Source: Nocardia blacklockiae (GTDB lineage Bacteria; Actinomycetota; Actinomycetes; Mycobacteriales; Mycobacteriaceae). Taken from it: a DNA stretch of 64,000 nucleotides. A program made the translations under genes and the position numbers. Each line of letters starts with the position of its first letter. Positions within the stretch are counted from its first letter, which is position 1. The notes beneath the pieces are model-generated. The model was not told the DNA's origin, did no database searches, and worked only from the letters and a program-made list of their open reading frames with translations. The DNA lies in the NCBI RefSeq assembly GCF_015477355.1, contig NZ_JADLRJ010000003.1:310001-374000 (forward strand). The letters are read 5' to 3'. Positions 37,262 through 45,814 of the stretch are shown here, piece by piece.

Positions 37262-37618
37262 ATGCTGATCGGTGAACTCGCGCGCCGCACCGGAACCAGC
37301 GAGAGGTTGTTGCGGTACTACGAGCGGGCGGGTCTGCTCTCGGCGGAACGTCGCGCCAACGGCTATCGCGAATACGACGAGGGCGCAGCGGAGCGGGTAG
37401 GACAGATTCGCGCGCTGCTCGCCGCCGGGTTGCCCACACGGCTGATCGCCCGAATTCTGCCGTGCGCCGACAGCGATGGCGCGTTGCGCGCCTGCCCAGG
37501 AGTCCTGCCCGCGCTGGAAACGCGACTGGACGAATTGGACAGGCGCGCAACGGAACTCGCCGCCGCGCGGGAACTGCTGCGCCGCACCATCGACGCCACA
37601 GCGCGCGAGACAGATTGA
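37262..37618 (+). CDS. MerR-family transcriptional regulator
   Basis: This 118-residue protein begins MLIGELARRTGTSERLLRYYERAGLL, a MerR HTH and wing with RRANGYREYDEGA. A dimerisation helix (PALETRLDELDRRATELAAARELLRRTID) follows. Two Cys (PCADSDGALRACPGV) lie in the region where metal or thiol sensors bind. GGAAGG lies before the ATG. It is divergent from the amidohydrolase and probably activates it. Confidence 0.88.
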   Translation: MLIGELARRTGTSERLLRYYERAGLLSAERRANGYREYDEGAAERVGQIRALLAAGLPTRLIARILPCADSDGALRACPGVLPALETRLDELDRRATELAAARELLRRTIDATARETD

Positions 37619-37773
37619 GACGTGCCCTGGCCGTCGGCTCGCAATGCCGAGCAGCACGCGCGCTAGGTTGCCGAAACGTTGCCGTTGGCCAATGTCGGCT
37701 GGATTTCCACCGAACTTCTGGCCGTGGACGCGGTGATGGTCCTTGCCGCACCTGTTCGTCTCGCCGGTTGATG

Positions 37774-37807
37774 CCGGGTCCCGTCCGCGCTCACGGACGG
37801 GACCCGG
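37774..37807. terminator. 14-bp hairpin terminator
   Basis: CCGGGTCCCGTCCG (37774-37787) pairs perfectly with CGGACGGGACCCGG (37794-37807) over a 6-nt loop. It sits 24 nt beyond the cutinase-like gene stop (minus strand) and also downstream of the MerR gene. Confidence 0.7.
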
Positions 37808-37831
37808 CTCCCGAACTATCTACCCCGCAGG

Positions 37832-39466
37832 CTATTTCGACGCCGCCACGGTCGCACCACCGGTGGTAGTGGTCGGCTGGGGCGTGGTGGTGGTCGGCTT
37901 GGGGGTTTCTGTCGTCGTGGTCACCGGCGGGGTCGTGGTCCCGGGTGTGGTTGTCGCACTCGAGGTTCCGGTGGTCGTCGACGGGGTGGTGGTCGCCGGG
38001 GCCGTGGTGGTCGCGGAACCGGTTGTGGTCGCGGAACCGGTGGTGGGGGCCGCGGTGGTGGTCGGTGACGCCGAGGTGGTCGCGGCCTTGTAGGCGGCGG
38101 CGAGGTCCGCCTCGCCGGGCTGCGAGGTCGGGTCGACCCGCTTGCCTGCCTGGGCCTGCTGGGCCAGGTGGGTGAGCCAGGCGGCCGCGTACTCGGCGGA
38201 GGTCAGCGGCTTGCCGTTGGCCGGGTCGGCGTCCTTCCAGTAGTCGAAGTGGTGACCGGTGTGGTTGGGGCCCAGGGTCAGCTGGTACGGATCGCTCATG
38301 ATCACCGGGATGGTGTTCTGGTTCGTCACGATCAGGCCGACGATCTCGTTGAGCACCTTCTGCGGCAGGTAGGCCAGCGGCGTCATCTGATCGGTCGAGA
38401 TCGAGTCGGCCTTGGCCGGGGTCTTGGGTGCCTGGCCCGGTTTGTAGTCCGGATCCGACACGCGCAGCAGCACCTGGAGGAAGGTCTCGTCGCTCTGCAT
38501 CCAGTTCGGCTGCGACTGGATGTCGGCGAACGCCGCCAGCGCGATCCGCCCGAGGACCACGGCGACGTCCTGCCCGGTCGCCGGGGTGAGTCCGTCGCGT
38601 TCGAGCGCGTCGACGTTCAGCTGCCGCCCGACGTTGACCGCCAGTTGCAGCAGCGAGATGTTCTGCGGCGCCGAGCAGGTCAGATCGCCGTCCGAGCAGA
38701 ACGACGCGACCTTGCCGTTCAGCGCGCCGAAATCGCCGCTGGTGCCGGGCAGCGCGCCCTGGCCGGGCACCGGCTTCTGCCCGTTCTGATACACCTGATC
38801 GAAGCCGTCCGGATTGCTGAACGGGTCCTTCGCGCCGGGGAACGGGCCCTCGCCCGCCGAGCGCCCGGCGTCGGCGAGGATGACCACTCCGAGCACGTCG
38901 TCCGGGTCGACGATGCCGTAGTTGCCGTCCTTGTCGGCCTCCTGGTGCCCGATGGTCGTCGCCACGCGGCGCACGACGTCGGCGCCCTCGCTGTATCCGA
39001 CGATGGAGAACTTGGTGTCCGGGCAGGCCTGGGAGATCTCGCGCATCACCTTCTGGGTGTTCGCGACGCCGGTGTCGACGGCCTCCTCGTAGGTGGACAT
39101 GTTCGCCGGGTACGCGATGTAGACCGCGGCGTAGGAGCCGGGATCCACCGCTCCGGCCGGCGCGTTGACCACCGGGTCCACCCACTCGCTGCTGTGGTCA
39201 CCCGACAGCGCCGCGGGTAGCTCGTTGCCGTTGGCGTCCACCAGCAGTTTCGTGGTCCCGGCGACCGGGGTGTCGTTGCGACCGGCGACCGAGATGGTCA
39301 CCATGTCGTGGCATTCGGTCACCGAGGACGTGAGCTGGGTGTCCCTGGTCTGCGGCGTCGATGTCAGCGCGAACGAGGCGGCGACGATCGCCGCCACGCC
39401 CAGCGCCGCCGGTGCGGCGACGGCCGAGGCTATCCGGTGCCGTGCAATGAACTCGCGAAGAGCCAT
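37832..39466 (-). CDS. cutinase-family alpha/beta hydrolase with Thr/Pro-rich C-terminus
   Basis: This 544-residue exported enzyme has a hydrophobic signal/anchor (SAVAAPAALGVAAIVAASFAL). A cutinase-like domain follows with FSIVGYSEGADV (nucleophile Ser), two Cys motifs (TECHDM, FCSDGDLTCSAP) and a late His-rich NHTGHHFDYW that could supply the catalytic His. From about residue 465 to the end it is Thr/Pro/Ser repeats, a low-complexity cell-wall stalk. It resembles mycobacterial cutinase-like lipases/phospholipases such as Rv3802c. The Thr-rich tail is probably glycosylated. Confidence 0.87.
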   Translation of the reverse strand: MALREFIARHRIASAVAAPAALGVAAIVAASFALTSTPQTRDTQLTSSVTECHDMVTISVAGRNDTPVAGTTKLLVDANGNELPAALSGDHSSEWVDPVVNAPAGAVDPGSYAAVYIAYPANMSTYEEAVDTGVANTQKVMREISQACPDTKFSIVGYSEGADVVRRVATTIGHQEADKDGNYGIVDPDDVLGVVILADAGRSAGEGPFPGAKDPFSNPDGFDQVYQNGQKPVPGQGALPGTSGDFGALNGKVASFCSDGDLTCSAPQNISLLQLAVNVGRQLNVDALERDGLTPATGQDVAVVLGRIALAAFADIQSQPNWMQSDETFLQVLLRVSDPDYKPGQAPKTPAKADSISTDQMTPLAYLPQKVLNEIVGLIVTNQNTIPVIMSDPYQLTLGPNHTGHHFDYWKDADPANGKPLTSAEYAAAWLTHLAQQAQAGKRVDPTSQPGEADLAAAYKAATTSASPTTTAAPTTGSATTTGSATTTAPATTTPSTTTGTSSATTTPGTTTPPVTTTTETPKPTTTTPQPTTTTGGATVAASK

Positions 39467-39641
39467 GTCCTGATTCCATTCCTAATTCCGACAAGGATGG
39501 ACAAGCCCCCCGACGGGCCATGTGTCACCGAGGAAGTCGCCGCCGGGCCGGTGAGTGTTACGGAGAGTTCGCCCGGGGCTTGCTCGGGTGCTGCTCGGGC
39601 CCTGCGGAATACGGACCGGTGAGCGGGAGGTTCGGGAGGGT

Positions 39642-40478
39642 ATGAAGATCGGAGTCAACACCTTCCTCACCGACGAAGGCATCGGCGGACCGGCGCTCGG
39701 GGTCGCCCTGGAGGAGCGCGGGTTCGAATCCCTGTTCCTCGCCGAGCATTCGCACATCCCGGCGAGCCGCGAGTCCGCCTACCCCGGCGGCGGCGACCTG
39801 CCGCGCGTCTACTACCGCACCCTCGACCCGTTCGTCGTCCTGGGCGCGATCGCGCACGCCACCGAGCGGCTGATCCTGGGAACCGGTGTCACCCTGCTGA
39901 TCCAGCGCGACCTCATCCACACCGCCAAGGAGGTCGCCACCCTCGACCTGCTCTCGGGCGGGCGTGTCGTCTTCGGCGTCGGCGTCGGCTGGAATCGCGA
40001 GGAGATGGCCGACCACGGCACCGACCCGCGCACCCGCGGCGCGCTGCTCGACGAGCAACTCGAGGCGCTCGTGGAGATCTGGACCAAGGACCTCTCCGAA
40101 TACCACGGACAATTCGTGAATTTCGACCCGATCTACGCCTGGCCGAAGCCGACGCAGCACCCGCATCCGCCGATCTTCATCGGTGGCGGTGAGGCCGCCG
40201 CGCGCCGCGCGATCCGCCACGGCGTCGGCTGGATTCCCAACGGGGTCTCGGACCCGGCCGCGGTCCGCGCTCAGCTCGCGCCGCTCGACGGCCACGATCT
40301 GCCGATCGCCGTCACCCCCGCCCCGCCCGACCCGGCGGTGCTCGACGCCTACGCCGAGGCCGGCGTGCAGCGCGTGACCTTGTCCCTGCCGACCGTGCCG
40401 GAGTCGGAAACCCTCCGTATCCTCGACGACTTCGCCGAGCTGGCACATCGGTATGCCGACGCGCGAAACGACACCTAG
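39642..40478 (+). CDS. LLM-class F420-dependent oxidoreductase
   Basis: This is a 278-residue TIM-barrel luciferase-like protein. MKIGVNTFLTDEGIGGPAL opens it, with ESLFLAEHSHIP, ATERLILGTGVTLL, GVGVGWNREEM and PPIFIGGGEAAARRA, typical of the F420-using TIGR03619-like group. The substrate is unknown. GGGAGG motifs lie upstream of the ATG. It is followed on the same strand by a DUF1059 protein gene 28 nt away. Confidence 0.88.
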   Translation: MKIGVNTFLTDEGIGGPALGVALEERGFESLFLAEHSHIPASRESAYPGGGDLPRVYYRTLDPFVVLGAIAHATERLILGTGVTLLIQRDLIHTAKEVATLDLLSGGRVVFGVGVGWNREEMADHGTDPRTRGALLDEQLEALVEIWTKDLSEYHGQFVNFDPIYAWPKPTQHPHPPIFIGGGEAAARRAIRHGVGWIPNGVSDPAAVRAQLAPLDGHDLPIAVTPAPPDPAVLDAYAEAGVQRVTLSLPTVPESETLRILDDFAELAHRYADARNDT

Positions 40479-40506
40479 ACTCTCGATCGAGGAGAAAGGA
40501 CGGCTC

Positions 40507-40653
40507 ATGAAGCGAAATCTGAACTGCCCGTGCGGAGAATCGATCGTCGGCACCGACGAGGACGATCTGGTGGAGAAGACGCAGAAGCACCTGGCCGAGA
40601 ACCACCCCGGTCACGACTACTCCCGCGACGAGATCCTGTTCATCGCGTACTGA
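40507..40653 (+). CDS. DUF1059 small protein
   Basis: This 48-residue protein reads MKRNLNCPCGESIVGTDEDD, then EKTQKHLAENHPGHDYSRDE, with an N-terminal Cys-Pro-Cys and C-terminal His pair. This is the DUF1059 signature, probably a small metal-binding knuckle. GAAAGGA lies 8 nt before the ATG. It follows the LLM oxidoreductase and may share its transcript. Confidence 0.88.
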   Translation: MKRNLNCPCGESIVGTDEDDLVEKTQKHLAENHPGHDYSRDEILFIAY

Positions 40654-40674
40654 CGCATGTCGCGGCGGCCGGGC

Positions 40675-41235
40675 TCAGTCCCGGCCGAGGGACTCGAGTT
40701 CGGTGCGCAGCCCGGCGACCTCGGCGGCCAGGTCGTCGCGGAGCTGTTCGCGTTCCCGCAGGCTGAGGCGGAGGCTGTCGATGGTGTCGTTCATGGCGGC
40801 GAGTTTGCGGTCGGCGCCTTTCAGATGCCATTCGACCACCGCGCGGCGGTCGACGTCGGCGCTGGCCTTCGCGACCCACTCCACCACGTAGTCGAGCCAT
40901 TCGGGCTGCTTGGGCATCTCCTCGGGGGCGTCCCAGCCGCGGCGGAGGGCGGGCTTGGCGGACAGCACCCGCTCCGGCTCGGGGCCCGGCGTCTGCAACT
41001 GCACGAGCGTGAGTTTTCCGGCGCTCGTCACGACGGCGGTGATGCGGTAGCGCCCGGCCAGGTGCATGTGCAGCTCCGCGGTGCCGCGACCGTCGGCGTC
41101 CATGGCGCCGAGCCACGGGCCGGTCGCGGCGTCGAGAATCGACTCGATCACCCCGAGCTGACCGACGCCGCGGCGCAGTCGGGTCGCGCGTTTGCGCAGG
41201 TCGTCGGCCGTGGCGGTCATCTGATCCCAGTGCAT
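40675..41235 (-). CDS. hypothetical protein with C-terminal coiled coil
   Basis: This 186-residue protein has an N-terminal domain of helices and a beta hairpin (RYRITAVVTSAGKLTLVQLQTPG). A C-terminal helix (KLAAMNDTIDSLRLSLREREQLRDDLAAEVAGLRTELE) has heptads that should form a coiled coil. AGGAAG lies upstream of the ATG, and a second in-frame ATG is 5 codons later. I know no family. It sits downstream of the allantoicase-side genes on the same strand but 120 nt apart. Confidence 0.65.
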   Translation of the reverse strand: MHWDQMTATADDLRKRATRLRRGVGQLGVIESILDAATGPWLGAMDADGRGTAELHMHLAGRYRITAVVTSAGKLTLVQLQTPGPEPERVLSAKPALRRGWDAPEEMPKQPEWLDYVVEWVAKASADVDRRAVVEWHLKGADRKLAAMNDTIDSLRLSLREREQLRDDLAAEVAGLRTELESLGRD

Positions 41236-41355
41236 CGCACCCCGCTTCCTCGTTGATCGGCGATCGGGATCCGGACTCCACGAACATAGTTGCCCGGTCG
41301 TCGTCGCGGGGACCGACCTGCGGGGTCGGTGTCGGCGAACTCGCGTTTTCGCGGG

Positions 41356-41742
41356 TCAGTGCGGGTTTCCGGTGGCGCGGTAGACGCGCCAGTCGCCGAT
41401 GTCGGAGATATCGATGAGGCTCGGCGAGCCGAGCTGGTCGCGGCGCAGGACGGTGGCCAGGCAGGCGGTGCCGTCGTCCAGTTCGATGAGGCCGAGTTCG
41501 AGTTCGGGGGGTTCGGCGGGGATCAGGTTGTCGCGCAGGATCTCCATCGGGACGTCGTACACCTCGCCGGTGACCGGGCGGCCCGCCGTGTCGGTGGCGA
41601 TCATCGCGGGGAAGCGGTCGCCGACGGAGTAGTAGCGGTATTTCGGGGCGCTGCGGGCGCGGCGCAGCAGGGGCGCGCCCGCGAGCTGGTCGTGCAGGCG
41701 GCCGCCGCGCATGCCGTCGCCGTTGAGGAACATCAGGACCAT
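41356..41742 (-). CDS. allophanate-hydrolase-related (AtzF C-terminal-like, gamma-glutamylcyclotransferase fold) protein
   Basis: This 128-residue stand-alone protein has MFLNGDGMRGGRLHDQL, YYSVGDRFPAM, GEVYDVPMEIL and a conserved ELELGLIELDDG. Together they match the C-terminal domain of allophanate hydrolase, a gamma-glutamylcyclotransferase-like fold. No amidase domain is attached. It lies 17 nt behind allantoicase on the same strand, so a role in ureidoglycolate/urea/carboxyurea metabolism is likely but unproven. The start at 41742 lacks a strong Shine-Dalgarno and follows closely on the allantoicase stop. Confidence 0.8.
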   Translation of the reverse strand: MVLMFLNGDGMRGGRLHDQLAGAPLLRRARSAPKYRYYSVGDRFPAMIATDTAGRPVTGEVYDVPMEILRDNLIPAEPPELELGLIELDDGTACLATVLRRDQLGSPSLIDISDIGDWRVYRATGNPH

Positions 41743-41759
41743 GGGGGTCTCCGTTTCGG

Positions 41760-42755
41760 TCAGGTGGCGGAGTAGCGGTCGTGCAGGGCTTGCCGACCGG
41801 CCGCGGTGAGTGGTCCGTAGAGCCGGAGCCGGGCGATGCCGCCGTCGGGAAAGATGTTGAGCCGCACCAGATGCACCGGTCGGTCGCCGGTGAGGCGGTA
41901 GCGGTGCGGCGCGTCGGGCTGCGGCGTCGTGCGCGGCAGCAGCGGCACCCGCTCGCCGTCGGCGGTGATGCCGTCCAGCGAGATCTCCGCCGGCGCATTG
42001 CCTTTGTAGTGGGTGGTGTCGAGTTCCAGTACCTTCGGGATCGCCTCGGCCGCCAAAGCGACGGTGGCCCAGTCGTTTCCGGCGCCGCGTCGGCGGCGGG
42101 TCTCCCAGCCGTCGGCCATGAACCGCGAGAGGCCCGGTTGCAGCATGTTGTTCGGCGGCGAGAAGAAGCCGTCGCTGCAGTCGACCACGCGGCCGCCGTG
42201 GCGCAGCGCGGCGAGATCGAAGGGCACGTCGTCGAGCCACCGCGGGTCGGGGACCGCGGTGCCGTGCACCCGCAGGCGGGCGATGCCCCCGTCGGGGTGC
42301 ATGTTCAGGCGCAGGTGGGTGAGCCGCCGCGCGTGCCGCACCTCGAACACGGTGCGGGTGTCGCCGTCGACGGGCGAGCGCGGGACCACGGTGTGCCAGT
42401 TGGCGACGAGCAGTTCTTCCACCGACGGGTGCCCGGCCACGCACGCGCCCTCGACCGACACCTCCGGCGGATAGTTGCCCGCGAAATGAGCGGTGTCGAC
42501 GACCACGGCGGCCGGTACGCCCGCGATGCCCAGGCGCACCAGCGCCCAGTCGGGGCCGGTGCTGCCGTCGCGCCGTCGTCGGGTCTCCCAGCCGTCGTAC
42601 TCCTGACCCTTGTTGGTGAAGGTGTGCGGGCGGTACTCCGGCGCCTCGTCCTTGACGAGATTCTCACGCTCGGCGAAGAATTCGTCGCTCGCGGCGACCA
42701 CGCTGCCGCCGACGCGGCGGGCGGCGAGGTCGGGTAGGTGCGTCCAGTCGGGCAT
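41760..42755 (-). CDS. alc: allantoicase
   Basis: This 331-residue protein hydrolyses allantoate to ureidoglycolate and urea. It is built from two allantoicase repeats. Each contains GWETRRRR (about 75-82 and 215-222), preceded by conserved Asp/Glu-rich loops (EYRPHTFTNKGQEYDG) and followed by NMHPDGGIARLRVHG or NIFPDGGIARLRLYG. A nucleotide gap of 129 nt with a 16-bp stem hairpin separates it from glycerate kinase. It is co-linear with the AtzF-C-like gene. Confidence 0.93.
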   Translation of the reverse strand: MPDWTHLPDLAARRVGGSVVAASDEFFAERENLVKDEAPEYRPHTFTNKGQEYDGWETRRRRDGSTGPDWALVRLGIAGVPAAVVVDTAHFAGNYPPEVSVEGACVAGHPSVEELLVANWHTVVPRSPVDGDTRTVFEVRHARRLTHLRLNMHPDGGIARLRVHGTAVPDPRWLDDVPFDLAALRHGGRVVDCSDGFFSPPNNMLQPGLSRFMADGWETRRRRGAGNDWATVALAAEAIPKVLELDTTHYKGNAPAEISLDGITADGERVPLLPRTTPQPDAPHRYRLTGDRPVHLVRLNIFPDGGIARLRLYGPLTAAGRQALHDRYSAT

Positions 42756-42814
42756 GGGGGCCTTTCGGGGTTGGGGGTTGTGGTGGTTGCCCCGACGCAC
42801 GGCCCGCCGTGCTG

Positions 42815-42858
42815 GAGGAAGCCGAAATCGTTGACGGCGGGGCGATTTCGGCTTCCTC
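42815..42858. terminator. 16-bp-stem hairpin between glycerate kinase and allantoicase
   Basis: Positions 42815-42830 (GAGGAAGCCGAAATCG) pair perfectly with 42843-42858 over a 12-nt loop. Read on the minus strand it lies 26 nt after the glycerate kinase stop. A second small hairpin (GCACGG/CCGTGC) lies at 42797-42812. It can act as terminator or as an operator for alc. Confidence 0.6.
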
Positions 42859-42883
42859 TCGCGAGGCGGGGCGTGCGGTGGGC

Positions 42884-44107
42884 TCAGCGCGGAGTGGTGG
42901 GCGCTGTCAGGTGCTGGCGGGCTATGTGCTCGCCCTGGCGGGTGAGGAGCCGGGAGGCGTGCCGCTGGCAGCGGTCCGGGTCGGGTTCGAGGTCGGTGAG
43001 GGGGTAGGTGGCGGTGAAACCCGCTGAGCGCAGGTGGTGCTCGTCGAGGAGGAGGCGGCCCGCCACCGCGACGGTCGGGACTCCGGCGCGGGCGGCGCGG
43101 GCGGCCACGCCGGCGGGCGCCTTGCCGTGCAGGGTCTGGGCGTCGATCGAGCCCTCGCCGGTGATCACGAGATCGGCGCCGGACAGGGCGCGGTCGAAAC
43201 CCACCAGGTCGAGCATGATGTCGATACCGCCGGTCCGGCGGGCCCCGAGGACGGCCAGCGCGGCGAAGCCGATGCCGCCGGCCGCGCCCGCGCCCGGACG
43301 GTCGGCGGCATCGAATCCGGTGCGGCGGTGGACGAGTCGGGCCCAGTGCGCCAACCCCGCTTCCAGGGCGGCTACCTCGCCCGCGCTCGCGCCCTTCTGC
43401 GGGCCGAAAACGGTTGCCGCGCCCGTGTTTCCGAGAAGTGGATGGTCGACGTCGCTGGCCAACACCAGATCCACCGCGCGGATCCGTGGGTCGAGGCGGT
43501 GCAGGTCGAGGTAGGCGATGTCGGTCAGCCCGCCACCGCCCGGCCCCGCCGCGCGGCCGTCGGCGTCGAGCAGTGCCGCACCCAGCCCGGTCAGCATTCC
43601 GGCCCCGCCGTCGGTGCAGGCGCTGCCGCCCACCCCGAGCACCAGTGTGCGGCAACCCGTGTCGAGTGCGGCGCGGAGCAGTTCGCCGACCCCGGTGCTC
43701 CCGGCCGTCAGCGGTGCGGGCGTTCCGCCCGGCAGCCGGGCCAGACCGCACGCCGCGGCCGCCTCCACGACCGCGACGGACCCGTTGTGCGCGAACGCCG
43801 CTCGCACCGGACTGCCGGTGGGTCCGCTGACTTCGACTGTGACGCGGTCGAACCCGGCACTCACGGCCGCCGCCACCGTCCCCTCCCCGCCGTCGGCGAC
43901 CGGAACCCGGCGGAGCTCGGCGTCGGGTCGCACCCGCCGGATGCCGGCGGCCAAGGCGTCGGCGACCTCCGCGGCGGTCGCCGACCCCTTGAACTTGTCC
44001 GGGGCCAGTACGATGCGCGGTGCGCCCGAGCCGGTTCGGCCGACCGCACCGCTTCGCGATCCACTCGTGCCGGTCCCGTGGCCTGCCCGGCGCCGCAGGC
44101 CGCTCAT
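42884..44107 (-). CDS. glxK: glycerate kinase
   Basis: This 407-residue GckA-type glycerate 2-kinase has IVLAPDKFKGSATAAEVADAL at the core start, then VADGGEGT, GTPAPLTAGSTGVGE, GGSACTDGGAGML and ITGEGSIDAQTLHGKAP. The first about 30 residues are a Ser/Gly/Arg-rich extension; a more internal start is possible. The ATG overlaps the gcl stop (ATGA). It phosphorylates glycerate made by tartronate semialdehyde reductase. Confidence 0.93.
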   Translation of the reverse strand: MSGLRRRAGHGTGTSGSRSGAVGRTGSGAPRIVLAPDKFKGSATAAEVADALAAGIRRVRPDAELRRVPVADGGEGTVAAAVSAGFDRVTVEVSGPTGSPVRAAFAHNGSVAVVEAAAACGLARLPGGTPAPLTAGSTGVGELLRAALDTGCRTLVLGVGGSACTDGGAGMLTGLGAALLDADGRAAGPGGGGLTDIAYLDLHRLDPRIRAVDLVLASDVDHPLLGNTGAATVFGPQKGASAGEVAALEAGLAHWARLVHRRTGFDAADRPGAGAAGGIGFAALAVLGARRTGGIDIMLDLVGFDRALSGADLVITGEGSIDAQTLHGKAPAGVAARAARAGVPTVAVAGRLLLDEHHLRSAGFTATYPLTDLEPDPDRCQRHASRLLTRQGEHIARQHLTAPTTPR

Positions 44108-45795
44108 GCCGGTTCGAATTCCCGTACCGCGTCGATGGCCGGGCCGTGTGCGGTGTTGGCCTCGCGTTCGACCATCACCTCCACCAGGACGGGGCGCGAT
44201 GTCGCCTCGGCCTGCTTGCGGGCCCAGGCGAGGGCGTCGGCGAGGTCGCCGGGCTCGTAGACGCGGCGGCCCGAGCAGCCGTAGGCCTCCATGATCTTGA
44301 CGTTGTCGGTGCCGAACTCGTCGTAGTGGATGTCGACCTGGTAGTTCATCTCGTAGGGCAGCGACGCCTGCCGGATCAGGCCCAGGTACTCGTTGTTGAC
44401 CATGACGATCACGAACGGCACGTCGTACTGGGCGGCGACCGCCAGCTCCTCGACCAGGAACTGGAAGCCGTAATCACCCACCACCGCAACGACTTCGGAG
44501 CCGGGGCGGGCCGCCTTCACGCCGATGGCGGCGGGGATCTCCCAGCCCAGCGGCCCCGCCTGCCCGCAGACCTGGTAGTGCCGCGGCAGGTAGGTCCGCT
44601 GGAACTGCCCGGACCAGATCTGATACAGCCCGATGGCGGTGACGAAATAGGTGTCCTCGCCGAAGGTTTCGTTGATCTCCTTGAACACGCGCGGCGGCTT
44701 GATCGGCGTGACGTCGAAATCGTCGCGCCGGGTGAGGGTGCCGCGCAGCTCGGCCAGCCGCGCCGCCCAGGCCCCGAAATCCTTGCGCTGCTTGCGGTTG
44801 CGCGCCTCGGCCAGCAGTGCGGTGAGGAAGGGGCGAACGTCGGACACCACGCCGAGATCGGGTCCGAACACCTTGCCCAGCTGGGTGGGCTCGATGTCGA
44901 CGTGGATGAACCGGCGGTCGCCGCGGTAGACGTCGAGCGTGCCGGTGTGCCGATCGCCGAAGCGGGCGCCCAGCGCCAGCACCAGGTCCGATTCCAGGAA
45001 GGCGGCGTTGGCCCAGCGCTGGCTGGTCTGCACGCCCGTGATGCCGGCGAACAGCGCGTGGTCCTCGCGGAACGCGCCCTTGCCCATCAAGGTCACCTGC
45101 ACCGGCACGCCGAGCAGTTCGGCGAGTTCGGCCAGTTCCGCGTGCGCGTCGCCCAGGATCACGCCGCCGCCGGCGAGGATCAGCGGCCGCTCCGAGTCGA
45201 GCAGCATGTCGAGGGCGCGGGCGACGCGCGGCGGATGCGGCAGCACGCGCGTCACCGGCAGCGGCGCGTCGATGCTCGCGTCCCACTCGATCTCCTGCTT
45301 CTGCACATCGATCGGCAGGTCGATCAGCACCGGCCCCGGTCGGCCCGACCGCGCGATCCGGAAGGCCTCGCGGAAGATCCACGGCGCCTGCGCGGCCTCC
45401 TTCACCTGCACGGCCCACTTGGTGACCGGCTCGGCGATCGCGACGATGTCGACCGCCTGAAAAGCCTCCTGGTGCAGCTTGTTCGACTCGGCCTGTCCCG
45501 TGATGCACAGGATCGGAACGGAATCCGCGTGCGCGGTGTAGAGGCCGGTGATCATATTGGTGCCCGCGGGACCGGAGGTGCCGATGGCGACGCCGACGTT
45601 GCCGGTGGTGCGCGCCCACCCGTCGGCCATGTGGGTGGCGCCCTCCTCGTGGCGGACGATGAGATGCCGCATGTCGGTGCGGCGCATGGCGTCGTAGAGC
45701 GGCAGGATGGCGGCGCCGGGGCAACCGAACGTCACGTCGACGCCCTCGGAGAGCAGCACATCCAGCACGGCCTGCATGACCGGAACTTTTGCCAT
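44104..45795 (-). CDS. gcl: glyoxylate carboligase (ThDP enzyme) with Glu at the usual Val position
   Basis: This 563-residue protein joins two glyoxylates to tartronate semialdehyde plus CO2. It aligns over its full length with E. coli Gcl: GCPGAAILPLYDAMR, IGTSGPAGTNMITGLY, GRPGPVLIDLPID, IEPTQLGKVF, CGQAGPLGWEIPAAIGV. The ThDP/Mg motif is VVGDYGFQF...VNN. At E. coli V51 (ARHVEGASHM) this protein has E50 (VRHEEGATHM). The ATG at 45795 has AAGGGAAG upstream, which excludes the longer in-frame start. It ends overlapping glxK. Confidence 0.93.
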   Translation of the reverse strand: MAKVPVMQAVLDVLLSEGVDVTFGCPGAAILPLYDAMRRTDMRHLIVRHEEGATHMADGWARTTGNVGVAIGTSGPAGTNMITGLYTAHADSVPILCITGQAESNKLHQEAFQAVDIVAIAEPVTKWAVQVKEAAQAPWIFREAFRIARSGRPGPVLIDLPIDVQKQEIEWDASIDAPLPVTRVLPHPPRVARALDMLLDSERPLILAGGGVILGDAHAELAELAELLGVPVQVTLMGKGAFREDHALFAGITGVQTSQRWANAAFLESDLVLALGARFGDRHTGTLDVYRGDRRFIHVDIEPTQLGKVFGPDLGVVSDVRPFLTALLAEARNRKQRKDFGAWAARLAELRGTLTRRDDFDVTPIKPPRVFKEINETFGEDTYFVTAIGLYQIWSGQFQRTYLPRHYQVCGQAGPLGWEIPAAIGVKAARPGSEVVAVVGDYGFQFLVEELAVAAQYDVPFVIVMVNNEYLGLIRQASLPYEMNYQVDIHYDEFGTDNVKIMEAYGCSGRRVYEPGDLADALAWARKQAEATSRPVLVEVMVEREANTAHGPAIDAVREFEPA

Positions 45796-45814
45796 TGTTC
45801 TTCCCTTCTGAAAA

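Noticed and set aside
37619-37831. Possible gene remnant after the MerR gene (a short frame reading ANVGWISTELLAVDAVMVLAAP)
   Set aside because: Too short, no start or ribosome site and no family match; it may only be noise next to a terminator.
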